Positions 1-6,018 of a stretch of DNA of 10,409 bases are shown in pieces. Made by a program: the position numbers and the translations under genes. The notes under the pieces were generated by a model. It did no database searches. It was not told where the DNA came from and worked only from the letters and a program-made list of their open reading frames with translations. Within the stretch, counting starts at the first letter, position 1; every line of letters begins with the position of its first letter. The DNA is from Hyphomicrobiales bacterium. Lineage in GTDB: Bacteria > Pseudomonadota > Alphaproteobacteria > Rhizobiales > OSC116. The stretch is from NCBI GenBank assembly GCA_013214985.1, contig JABSRY010000046.1, positions 1 through 10,409 of the forward strand. The letters run 5' to 3'.

Positions 1-206
1 AGGCATCAATACACCCGTATTAGATGTTAAATAATGTTAAATTTGCCACAGAATTAACTGAAGCAAAAAACTACATTATTGATTTAATCAAACAAAAGAA
101 AATTATACCGTTTGTCGATAAAATATTTCCGTTAAATGATATAATTGCTGCATATGACTATATGTTAAGCAATCAATCTACGGGTAAAATTATCATAAAA
201 CCTTAA
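1..206 (+). pseudogene. C-terminal end of MDR-family quinone oxidoreductase/alcohol dehydrogenase, interrupted by in-frame TAG
   Basis: The last 60 codons (24-206) match the end of the zinc-type medium-chain dehydrogenase/reductase superfamily, quinone-oxidoreductase branch. The conserved elements are a helix ending in a DLIKQKKI-like stretch, then PFVDKIFPL, then an AAYDYM helix and the closing GKIII strand. Such proteins are normally about 320-340 residues, and the Rossmann domain that binds NADPH would lie upstream, outside the window. Reading the same frame leftward gives A-S-I-H-P-Y and then TAG at 21-23, directly before the ATG at 24. The residues before the TAG can be aligned loosely with the S-T-L-R-type segment that precedes this helix in the family, so the stop appears to interrupt one ancestral frame. 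A separate 60-residue protein is unlikely. The racemase gene begins 18 bp downstream on the same strand, which suggests a shared operon. The family call is fairly firm; the pseudogene call depends on upstream sequence that is not visible. Confidence 0.7.
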
Positions 207-224
207 CAATAGAGTATTAATCAA

Positions 225-1019
225 ATGAATAAAATTATGTATCTAAACCCCGTCGGTTTTTCAGACTACGATCAATTATTTGCAGATATGGCTGCCGATT
301 ATAAGGATAATGATAGCGAAGTGCATATTAGTTCCCTCACGCAGAGTGTCGGTAATTTTTCTCATTTGGAATATCGAACTTATGAAGCGTTTGCGACTAG
401 GGACATTCTGCTGGCAACTAGAAAGGCATCACAACTTGGCTTTGATGCATTGGTAATTGGCTGTTTTTACGATACAGCTTTAGAAGATGCCCGTGAGATT
501 TCTGGCGATATGATCGTCGTGGCGCCTTGCATTGCCTCACTTGAAATTGCTGCTTCTTTAAGTAACCGTTTTGGCATCATTGTAGGACGTGATAAATGGA
601 TAAACCAAATGCATAACACGGTAAAGCATTACGGTTATAGTGAACAATTAACTGGGTTTTATTCTGTTGGTTTAGGGGTCAATGATTTTCAAGCAGATCA
701 TTCTCGTACCGAAAAATTGTTAATCGAAGCAGGCAGAAAAGCTGTAGAAGAAGACAAAGCCGAAGCACTTATTCTTGGTTGTACGCTTGAAATTGGTTTT
801 CATAAAAAACTAGAAGATGTATTGGGTGTACCTGTGATAGACCCATCCATCGCATCGTTAAAACGTGCCGAATATGCGGCAACTTTAAAAAATAAGTGTG
901 GCTTCAAACCTAGCCGAAAATACTCCTGTGAAGCACCATCAGAGTCAGAACTAACAGCATTTAATTTATTCAACCAAGAACAAGTTTTTGGCAACACCAT
1001 TACCGTCGCTGCAAACTAA
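225..1019 (+). CDS. Asp/Glu/hydantoin racemase family protein
   Basis: A cytoplasmic 264-residue protein of the Asp/Glu racemase superfamily, hydantoin racemase branch. These enzymes invert a chiral carbon by a two-base mechanism using two cysteines, one per pseudo-symmetric half. Both are visible: Cys80 in VIGCFYDTALEDARE, which is close to the hydantoin-racemase consensus, and Cys186 in LILGCTLEIGF. The N-terminal strand KIMYLNPVG and the segment PCIASLEIA before the second half also fit. Length is close to the usual 230-250 residues, with a short C-terminal extension. No signal peptide or membrane segment is seen. The ATG at 225 is chosen because the conserved first strand starts at once; the ribosome-binding site is weak. 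It sits 18 bp after the MDR remnant and 17 bp before an M24 metallohydrolase, so the three look co-transcribed. The substrate could be a 5-substituted hydantoin, another amide-like amino-acid derivative, or an acidic amino acid; sequence alone does not decide. Confidence 0.85.
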   Translation: MNKIMYLNPVGFSDYDQLFADMAADYKDNDSEVHISSLTQSVGNFSHLEYRTYEAFATRDILLATRKASQLGFDALVIGCFYDTALEDAREISGDMIVVAPCIASLEIAASLSNRFGIIVGRDKWINQMHNTVKHYGYSEQLTGFYSVGLGVNDFQADHSRTEKLLIEAGRKAVEEDKAEALILGCTLEIGFHKKLEDVLGVPVIDPSIASLKRAEYAATLKNKCGFKPSRKYSCEAPSESELTAFNLFNQEQVFGNTITVAAN

Positions 1020-1036
1020 AAGAAAGCCTGCCAACC

Positions 1037-2128
1037 ATGATAACCGAAAAATTAACCAATATCCGCATTATTATGCAATCCGAAAAGATCGATTTGGTGG
1101 CCATTGGCCCGACGGCCTATTTTAAATGGTTGGTTGGACAGCCAATTCATGGGGATGAGCGCCCATGTTTCATATTGGTTTCAAAATCAAAAGCGGCAAT
1201 TTTGTTACCTGCTGTAAATATTGGTGATCCCAATATTTTTAAGGGCCTAAAATTTTTTAAATGGACAGATGAAAAAGGTTACAAAGCCGCATTTAATCAA
1301 ATGTTAGATTATTTACAACTCGGCACCGTCCAACATGTTTCAATAGATGAGGGGATGAGAACAGATTTTAGTTATTTGATATTGAATAAATTCCCCAATG
1401 CTCAAAAATCTCTAACTTCCAAAAATATTGCTCAATTACGAATGTGTAAAACAGAGAAAGAATATCAAGAGCTTAAGCTAAATTCCAACTATGCTGATCA
1501 AGCGATAAATAGCATCTCACAAAATTTTAAACAGGGTATGACAGAAGTAGATGTCGCAGAAATTATAATTAAATGCTTTACAAAAAATGGCGCAAAACCG
1601 GCATTTACCATCGTTGCCACTGCTAAAAACGGTGCTTCTCCACATCACATGACGGGCGATAATGTAATAGAAAACAACGCAGGTTTATTGGTCGATATAG
1701 GCTGTAAATATGGACAATTTTCATCCGACATTACCCGTATGTTTTACATAGGTAAGCCATCAAAGAAATATTTGGAAATTCATAAAATTGTTGAACGAGC
1801 AGTACAAGCTGCTCTAAAAGCATCTAGAGTTGGCGCAATAGCTTCAGATATCGATAAAGCAGCGCGAGACGTCATTACAAAAGCAGGTTATGGAGAATTC
1901 TTTATTCACAGAACTGGACACGGGTTAGGTGTTGAGCCACATGAGTTGCCTTATATCAGCGCGGGTTCAGACACTATTTTAGAGGCAGGCATGGTTTTTT
2001 CGATAGAACCAGGCATTTATCTACCTAACGAATTTGGAGTTAGACTAGAAGAAATTATTTACTTGCGCGAAGACGGCCCAGAAATTCTTTCCAACTTATC
2101 TCGTGACTTAGTGAGAATGGACACCTAG
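1037..2128 (+). CDS. M24 family metallohydrolase (Xaa-Pro aminopeptidase/creatinase-like)
   Basis: A 363-residue cytoplasmic protein with the two-domain layout of prolidase, aminopeptidase P and creatinase: an N-terminal creatinase-like domain (about 1-130) and a C-terminal pita-bread metallohydrolase domain (about 140-360). All five dimetal ligands are present: Asp220 in LLVDIG, Asp231 in SSDITR, His295 in HRTGHGLG, Glu324 in FSIEPGIY and Glu338 in GVRLEE. The proton-shuttle histidine region is PHH at 203-204. This pattern favours a metal-dependent hydrolase over metal-free creatinase. Family members cleave Xaa-Pro bonds or related amides. The start has no strong ribosome-binding site, but the gap to the racemase is only 17 bp, so translational coupling is likely. 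The gene ends with TAG (2126-2128) followed immediately by an in-frame TGA. No convincing intrinsic terminator is seen in the 110 bp before the convergent marR gene. The fold is firm; the exact substrate is not known. Confidence 0.88.
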   Translation: MITEKLTNIRIIMQSEKIDLVAIGPTAYFKWLVGQPIHGDERPCFILVSKSKAAILLPAVNIGDPNIFKGLKFFKWTDEKGYKAAFNQMLDYLQLGTVQHVSIDEGMRTDFSYLILNKFPNAQKSLTSKNIAQLRMCKTEKEYQELKLNSNYADQAINSISQNFKQGMTEVDVAEIIIKCFTKNGAKPAFTIVATAKNGASPHHMTGDNVIENNAGLLVDIGCKYGQFSSDITRMFYIGKPSKKYLEIHKIVERAVQAALKASRVGAIASDIDKAARDVITKAGYGEFFIHRTGHGLGVEPHELPYISAGSDTILEAGMVFSIEPGIYLPNEFGVRLEEIIYLREDGPEILSNLSRDLVRMDT

Positions 2129-2238
2129 TGACCTTGCCCCAAGTCAGATCCAATTATGCGTGGTTTTCTCCATTACAATGGCTATTAATTTTGCGGGTAT
2201 GTTGCAAATAGTAATTTGGGTTGAGTATGTTTGGGTTT

Positions 2239-2682
2239 TTAGTCGCGGTTATTGTCCAACAAGATTCTAATTTTTGTAAGATTTGATACCATGCTTTCAA
2301 TTTGATCATGCGGTATTGGAGATAATAGCTCAACCAATTGCGGACTCAATGACGCGATCGTGTTGTTTCTTAAGTCTCTGCCTTTTTCGGTTAGCCAAAC
2401 TTGTTTGCTTCGACCGTCTTCTGGGTGGGGCTTTATTAAAATTAACTTATGCTTTTGCAGGCCAGAAATAGTGTGTGTCATTGTTGTTTTAGGCACTTGA
2501 AAGGAATTGGCTAATTCTAGAGGCGTACGCCCGTCTTTTACTCTGATCAGATGATTTAGGACGCTAAATTGAGAGCCGATTATTCCTTCTGGCAACCGCG
2601 CATCCAATAATGCACGGCCCAGCTGAGAAATTATTCCGATCTCATTAAATAGTGAGAAATATAGTGGAATGGTTTGGTTCAC
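2239..2682 (-). CDS. MarR family transcriptional regulator
   Basis: A 147-residue winged-helix DNA-binding protein of normal MarR length. The helix-turn-helix lies at about residues 52-76 (TPLELANSFQVPKTTMTHTI), followed by the beta-wing with its diagnostic acidic-basic signature at about 87-101 (HPEDGRSKQVWLTEKGR). The flanking N- and C-terminal helices would form the dimer interface. The start is a GTG at 2680-2682, six bases after the stop of the upstream nitroreductase-like gene; the site before it is weak (AAAGG, about 12 bases away), so coupling to the upstream gene is likely. MarR proteins usually repress their own operon and are released by small phenolic or oxidised ligands. Two palindromes in the operon promoter at 3858-3895 are the obvious binding sites. 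The ligand is unknown. Family assignment is secure; regulation of its own operon is inferred. Confidence 0.92.
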   Translation of the reverse strand: MNQTIPLYFSLFNEIGIISQLGRALLDARLPEGIIGSQFSVLNHLIRVKDGRTPLELANSFQVPKTTMTHTISGLQKHKLILIKPHPEDGRSKQVWLTEKGRDLRNNTIASLSPQLVELLSPIPHDQIESMVSNLTKIRILLDNNRD

Positions 2683-2688
2683 TAAATA

Positions 2689-3840
2689 TTATGCCTTTAT
2701 AATTTTTGCCTCAAGTGGCCATCGTGGACTTGGGGCGACTGGGGCAGCATAACCTAGTCTACCAAACATTTGAACTGTTTTTCCAGTTGCATTGAGCATT
2801 TTGTGGATTTGTGCAATTTTTTCACTCATTTCAGCATATTCTTGTAGGCATTGGCTTAAAGGTTGAATGCCGACATTATTTTGAGTGGTGGTTAAGTTCA
2901 CCCTTATCCAATCTCTGCCTGAATTTAGCTGGTCTATTCTCGTGTTAGAATCTGTGATCAACCAAACATAGCCCATTGCAGTGTCAACATTGGCCATAAC
3001 CGCCGCCAGACCCTGCTGGTAGCCTGATGATTTGGTGTCTAATGCAATTTCCCGAGAGAATAAACCCAGAGCGGCCATACTGTCAAATAGCGGTCCGCTA
3101 AAATCAAGACCATCAGGATTGGCGTTAATCTCTGCTTTTCCGATTCTAAACAGATCCATGCTTTCTTTATATGTTCGGGGGGTTTGTATTTCAATTGCCA
3201 AGGCCTCATGGGTTAATTTGCGCAATTTTACAATTTTTTCGGCGTCGTTTGTTGTGCCCAATGATACACCATCTTGTTGCAGATTTTGCAGTTCAGATAA
3301 AACAGCATCTGGAACTGGTTTTTTTAAATCATATGGCTCTTTGAGTGAGCTACGCTTTAACACATGTTTGAAAAGTGGGTCTTTCTTTACGTTGGCATTT
3401 TGTTTAAAGGACATGACTGCAACGGGTCTTTTGTCTAATTTATCTTGGCCAAAACCACGTGGAAAACTCTCTATAGTGACTTCGTAACCGTCTTCGGCAG
3501 CCGCCATGCGCAGCAGTTCAATAAAACAACCAAGGCCAATGGTTATCTGTCTATTAAATGGGTCAGTATGCGGTAACATCTTTTCGGTATCGACATAAAG
3601 CGTGACTTTGTCAGCTTCTGACAAGTCAACAAGCCAAGGCTGTCTATTGTGTGGATTGGGCGCCAATATTGCATAAGACAAAGCGCGTTTTCTTGGTTCG
3701 GCGTAGCCACCAGCAAGGTTCCAAGGTTCAAGAGCCTTTGAAGGCGTCCGCGTTGTTAAAAACCCGCTGATGCCAGCTGTTGCGGCTAAAATTGTGCCAC
3801 CGCCAATAATTCCAATCATTTTACGTCTCGTGACTTGCAT
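2689..3840 (-). CDS. Tat-leader nitroreductase-like (Acg-type) protein
   Basis: A 383-residue protein. Residues 1-30 form a leader with TRRKMIGI followed by a glycine/alanine-rich hydrophobic core, like a twin-arginine translocation signal; this predicts a folded, cofactor-carrying protein in the periplasm. The rest resembles the FMN-binding nitroreductase fold in its Acg-like form: YAILAPNPHNRQPW (about 57-69) matches the flavin-phosphate contact motif seen in the family as A-P-S-x-H-N-x-Q-P-W. A second region, DPFNRQITIGLGCFIELL (about 93-110), also fits Acg-type proteins. Acg-like proteins can sequester flavin rather than reduce nitro compounds, so enzymatic activity is not assured. Translation starts at ATG 3838-3840 behind a clear GGAG. 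A TTGACA promoter with paired palindromes lies directly upstream, and the marR gene follows after six bases. The family call is good, the Tat call moderate, and the reaction unknown. Confidence 0.78.
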   Translation of the reverse strand: MQVTRRKMIGIIGGGTILAATAGISGFLTTRTPSKALEPWNLAGGYAEPRKRALSYAILAPNPHNRQPWLVDLSEADKVTLYVDTEKMLPHTDPFNRQITIGLGCFIELLRMAAAEDGYEVTIESFPRGFGQDKLDKRPVAVMSFKQNANVKKDPLFKHVLKRSSLKEPYDLKKPVPDAVLSELQNLQQDGVSLGTTNDAEKIVKLRKLTHEALAIEIQTPRTYKESMDLFRIGKAEINANPDGLDFSGPLFDSMAALGLFSREIALDTKSSGYQQGLAAVMANVDTAMGYVWLITDSNTRIDQLNSGRDWIRVNLTTTQNNVGIQPLSQCLQEYAEMSEKIAQIHKMLNATGKTVQMFGRLGYAAPVAPSPRWPLEAKIIKA

Positions 3841-3857
3841 TGCTTACTCCTGTTATT

Positions 3858-3902
3858 TAGTACGATATCGAAGTATGTAGTATGATACCGTACTATTGTC
3901 AA
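3858..3902 (-). promoter_or_regulatory. Promoter with two tandem palindromic MarR-type operators
   Basis: On the minus strand a perfect -35 box TTGACA (3902-3897) is followed, after 17 bases, by TACATA (3879-3874) as a weak -10. Two 18-bp imperfect palindromes lie 20 bp apart, one at 3858-3875 and one at 3878-3895. They match each other at 14 of 18 positions and each matches its own reverse complement at 14 of 18. The downstream copy has a perfect core CGATATCG. The 3878-3895 copy fills the space between -35 and -10, and the 3858-3875 copy covers the expected transcription start. Binding there would block RNA polymerase, which is the usual MarR autorepression arrangement. A GGAG ribosome-binding site at 3847-3850 then leads into the nitroreductase-like gene. 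The repeats are read directly; the binding protein is inferred from the neighbouring marR. Confidence 0.75.
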
Positions 3903-3971
3903 TGCAGATTAGGGCATGACGCGGTAAAAACGGTAATTTGAAAGAACATAAGTTGAGAATATCATATATTG

Positions 3972-4662
3972 ATGAAGTTTCTGCGATGGTATCGGGCATT
4001 TTGGAGAGTAACAAAGTTGCATAAATATTTTCTATGTATAGCCATTCTAATAATTTTTACAGTATTTCCAGCTAATGCAAAGGCCACAACTTATGCAACA
4101 GCGATGGAATATAAAAAAATGGCGACTATGAAAAAACTGAGAGCCAATTTCGTTTTCTAATCAAACAAGATAATAATGCAGAATTATGATTTCAACTAGG
4201 CCTTGTGCAACGCTTTCAACAAAAACTCGTCCTAGCAATGGAATCCCAAGAAATCGCATTAAGCCTTTCGCCAAAAAATCAAGAAATTAGATTAGAACTG
4301 GCACGCCTTCATAGTTGGAATCAAAATTATGATTTGGCAGAAAGCATGGTAAAGGAAGTACTTACCATTCACCCTGATTATTCTGATGCGCAGATATTGG
4401 CCAAGTCAATTGCACGTCAAAGAAATGCCCCAATTGAAACTACAAGTAAATGGCAGATAGATATTGGCTACGAAAAAGACGGTTTTACTCGCATCCCTCA
4501 ACCCGATTGGCATTACTATTTTTTGCAAACTAACTACAAGATACAATCATCCATTTTCGAACAGAAAATATGGAACGACGCAATGTAAATAATCAACATT
4601 ATGAGCTGGGCATCACCCATATTTTTAATGACGATTCTTACGCCCAGTTAAGCATAGGATAT
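3972..4662 (+). pseudogene. YaiO-like TPR/outer-membrane beta-barrel protein, broken by two frameshifts and a stop
   Basis: Three reading-frame pieces read as one ancestral gene. Piece 1 (from ATG 3972) has a signal peptide with hydrophobic core YFLCIAILIIFTVFP and likely cleavage after ANAKA. It shifts frame in an A7 run at 4113-4119; adding one A gives AMEYKKNGDYEKTESQF, a TPR-like start. That frame meets TGA at 4187-4189, probably a former TGG in ELxFQLGLVQ. It then continues through TPR-like helices (NQEIRLELARLHSWNQNYDLAES, broken here as NQEIRLELARL and HSWNQNYDLAES) to a beta-strand section with IDIGYEKDGF and PDWHYYFLQ, typical of YaiO-type barrels. A second shift lies in the T4 run at 4554-4557; one extra T gives SSIFRTENMERRNVNNQHYE and further strands until about 4660. 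The rest of the barrel is missing, replaced by PEBP sequence. YaiO-type proteins sit in the outer membrane, often near polysaccharide genes. The family name is a moderate call; the breakage is clear. Confidence 0.68.
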
Positions 4663-4914
4663 ACCGATTGGTTTTCTGGCGACACCGACATGGCTGGAAA
4701 TTACGGTGGCTACGACGGCCCGTGCCCGCCCTGGAATGATAGCATCGTGCACCATTATTACTTTACAGTTTATGCATTGGACGTGAGAAAACTGGGGTTG
4801 AGCGGCGCGTTTACGGGACCAGAAGCCGTGTCGACGTTAGAAAATCACGTGCTTGCAAAAGCGGTCCATATGGGCACCTACAGCATGAACCGTGATATCA
4901 TAGCGGAAGTATAA
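4663..4914 (+). pseudogene. C-terminal fragment of YbhB/YbcL-type PEBP protein
   Basis: From about codon TDWF onward the frame changes character and matches the C-terminal half of bacterial phosphatidylethanolamine-binding proteins (Raf kinase inhibitor-like). The hallmark is GYDGPCPPWND, the ligand-pocket motif, followed by a HHYYFTVYALDV strand and then ENHVLAKAVHMGTYSMN, the closing helix and strand. The N-terminal half, including the D-P-D-A-P-type motif that completes the anion-binding pocket, is absent. The piece is joined in frame to the YaiO-like remnant with no stop between them, which points to a deletion joining two genes. Base composition rises in GC at the join. No promoter or ribosome-binding site for an independent start is seen. 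The family call is strong; a working product is unlikely because half of the fold is missing. Confidence 0.8.
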
Positions 4915-4976
4915 AGCCATTATAAAACCAAGGGTTGAAGTCTTCGGTCGCAGGCGAGCCATTAAGGGGGAGGTAA

Positions 4977-5051
4977 ATGGAAGCAAACATTGAACAAGCC
5001 TACTTCAAATACAGACTAGTTAAGAAATGTGCCTCGTTTGCGATTCAATAA
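4977..5051 (+). CDS. Possible 24-residue small ORF behind a strong ribosome-binding site
   Basis: An ATG at 4977 follows a purine run GGGGGAGG at 4966-4973, an unusually strong Shine-Dalgarno match with good spacing. The frame codes for 24 residues (MEANIEQAYFKYRLVKKC, then ASFAIQ) and stops with TAA at 5049-5051, just as the inverted-repeat element begins. No family is recognised. It lies between the PEBP and WecA remnants, so it may be the leftover start of a deleted gene whose ribosome-binding site survived. A functional small protein is the less likely reading. The rest of 4915-5239 holds the structured element at 5050-5123 and, after it, no convincing gene start. Confidence 0.25.
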   Translation: MEANIEQAYFKYRLVKKCASFAIQ

Positions 5052-5123
5052 AAACTTAGCGGTGCACAAAATTTTGGCGCCCCGTTGCGCTTCGGTGCAA
5101 ATATTAATTTAGGCTAAGTTTTT
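5050..5123. repeat. 74-bp structured inverted-repeat element with two inner hairpins
   Basis: An 11-bp perfect inverted repeat pairs AAAAACTTAGC (5050-5060) with GCTAAGTTTTT (5113-5123). Inside are two more hairpins. GGTGC and GCGCC pair around CAAAATTTTG (5061-5081) with one bulged A and one G-U pair. TTGCGC and GTGCAA pair around a C(TTCG)G tetraloop (5085-5100). The right outer arm ends in five T on the plus strand and, by symmetry, five T on the minus strand. It could act as a bidirectional terminator, be a small mobile or extragenic palindrome, or be a recombination-prone scar. The 52-base interior is long for a simple intrinsic terminator, and no target-site duplication is seen. The pairing is read directly; its function is unknown. 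Confidence 0.55.
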
Positions 5124-5239
5124 CGCTGTTTTCATGCCTAATGCGCTGGAAGCTCGTTATTGTAAGGCGACATAAGCCTATATCTTTTAATGAACTAATA
5201 TGTTACCAGTGGCGCCATACTGACTGATTTTATAAGAAT

Positions 5240-5722
5240 TTGTTGACCTATTTTATTATATTCAATCATTTTAACATCCACATCGTGAGTTATATTATTG
5301 GCGCGAGTTCGATGCTTATTGTTGGCATTTTAGATGACATGTATGACGTTAAAGTGCGGGTGAGGTTGTTGGTTCAATTGATATCGGCCATTGTGATAGT
5401 TGCAAGGAGTGGTATCTATTTTGATTATTTAGGTCAGATAGATGGCTTGGGGTCGATTAGTTTGGGCGGTGTAGGGATGGCGATTACAGTTTTGTTTTTT
5501 ATGACCAACATCAACTCGTACAATATGGTCGATGGCGTTGATGGTTTGTTAGGTATGTTGTCCTTGATTTCTACAATTACATTGGCGATATTTATATCTG
5601 CTATTGGGTTCTTAGGTGAGTATTTTAAACTTAGTGACTTTATGATGTTGCTTAGCTTTTTATTCATTATGGTTAGTTTTACGTGTTATTTTGTGCATAC
5701 GTCAAAATTTAATAAGCAATAA
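5240..5722 (+). pseudogene. Internal fragment of WecA-type undecaprenyl-phosphate glycosyl-1-phosphate transferase
   Basis: A 160-codon frame from the polyprenyl-phosphate sugar-1-phosphate transferase family (WecA/MraY superfamily). These integral membrane enzymes start O-antigen or capsule lipid-linked sugar synthesis. The catalytic Mg-binding acid pair is visible in VGILDDMYDVKVRVRLLVQ and the second cytosolic motif in NSYNMVDGVDGLLG. Hydrophobic helices alternate before, between and after these motifs. Full-length members are about 320-370 residues. Here the N-terminal segment with the K-P-x-x-R-K-x-H-type motif is missing, and the frame ends before the F-M-G-D-A-G-S and histidine-rich motifs. 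The 5' end has only a TTG as start and no ribosome-binding site; the frame is open back to 5108 but reads unlike WecA. The last dozen residues lose family resemblance near 5690. It is a remnant, consistent with polysaccharide genes once present here beside the YaiO-like gene. Confidence 0.8.
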
Positions 5723-5950
5723 ATCACTGTTCTGCTGATTAATATCGGTAGGTTTAATAGGCACGTAGTTTTTATTATAATCTATAATGGTTTGATCTGT
5801 AATCGTATCTGATGCTGTACAAAAGAGCTGCATCACCTCAACACTCTGTTCCGGTGATCCGTCCTTTTTTGAGGACATCATATCTAACGGTTTGGCTGTA
5901 ACGCTCGTCACATGCGTTTTGTGGTGGTTTTCTAGGATGAATGACATCAC
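5702..5950 (-). CDS. Unrecognised 82-residue ORF, possibly a gene remnant
   Basis: A minus-strand frame downstream of the sulfatase gene, starting GTG-ATG at 5950-5945 and ending inside the 3' edge of the WecA remnant. It has no signal peptide or membrane segment, one cysteine, and an ordinary hydrophilic composition, ending in an Asn/Gln/Asp-rich tail. No motif is recognised. Upstream there is only a weak AGAG-like site. It is separated by 68 bp from the sulfatase stop and could be the last cistron of that operon, the start of a gene cut off when the WecA fragment was joined, or a chance frame. The remaining sequence between 5951 and 6018 shows no clear terminator or gene. Confidence 0.25.
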   Translation of the reverse strand: MMSFILENHHKTHVTSVTAKPLDMMSSKKDGSPEQSVEVMQLFCTASDTITDQTIIDYNKNYVPIKPTDINQQNSDLLLIKF

Positions 5951-6018
5951 TCTAATACTGTGGTTCTCGGTTCATATTAGAAATAGGCTGTTTATATAGT
6001 ATCGGGTGAGAGTGGATT

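Noticed and set aside
2129..2238. Bidirectional terminator between the M24 and marR genes
   Set aside because: Only short stems (CCATT/AATGG, TTTGC/GCAAA) without a following T-run were found.
4113..4119. Programmed frameshift at the A7 run
   Set aside because: The downstream frame soon meets a stop and a second shift, so productive frameshifting would make no complete protein.
3969..4160. Independent 63-residue small membrane protein
   Set aside because: It is the signal peptide and start of the broken YaiO-like gene; restoring one A at 4113-4119 joins it to the next frame.
4187..4189. TGA read as selenocysteine
   Set aside because: YaiO-like proteins are not selenoproteins, the gene has two more defects, and Trp is the natural residue here.
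5050..5160. Possible integron attC site (hairpins, TTCG loop, GCCTAA-like words)
   Set aside because: The core pair R-Y-Y-Y-A-A-C and G-T-T-R-R-R-Y is not present at the expected ends, and no integrase is seen.
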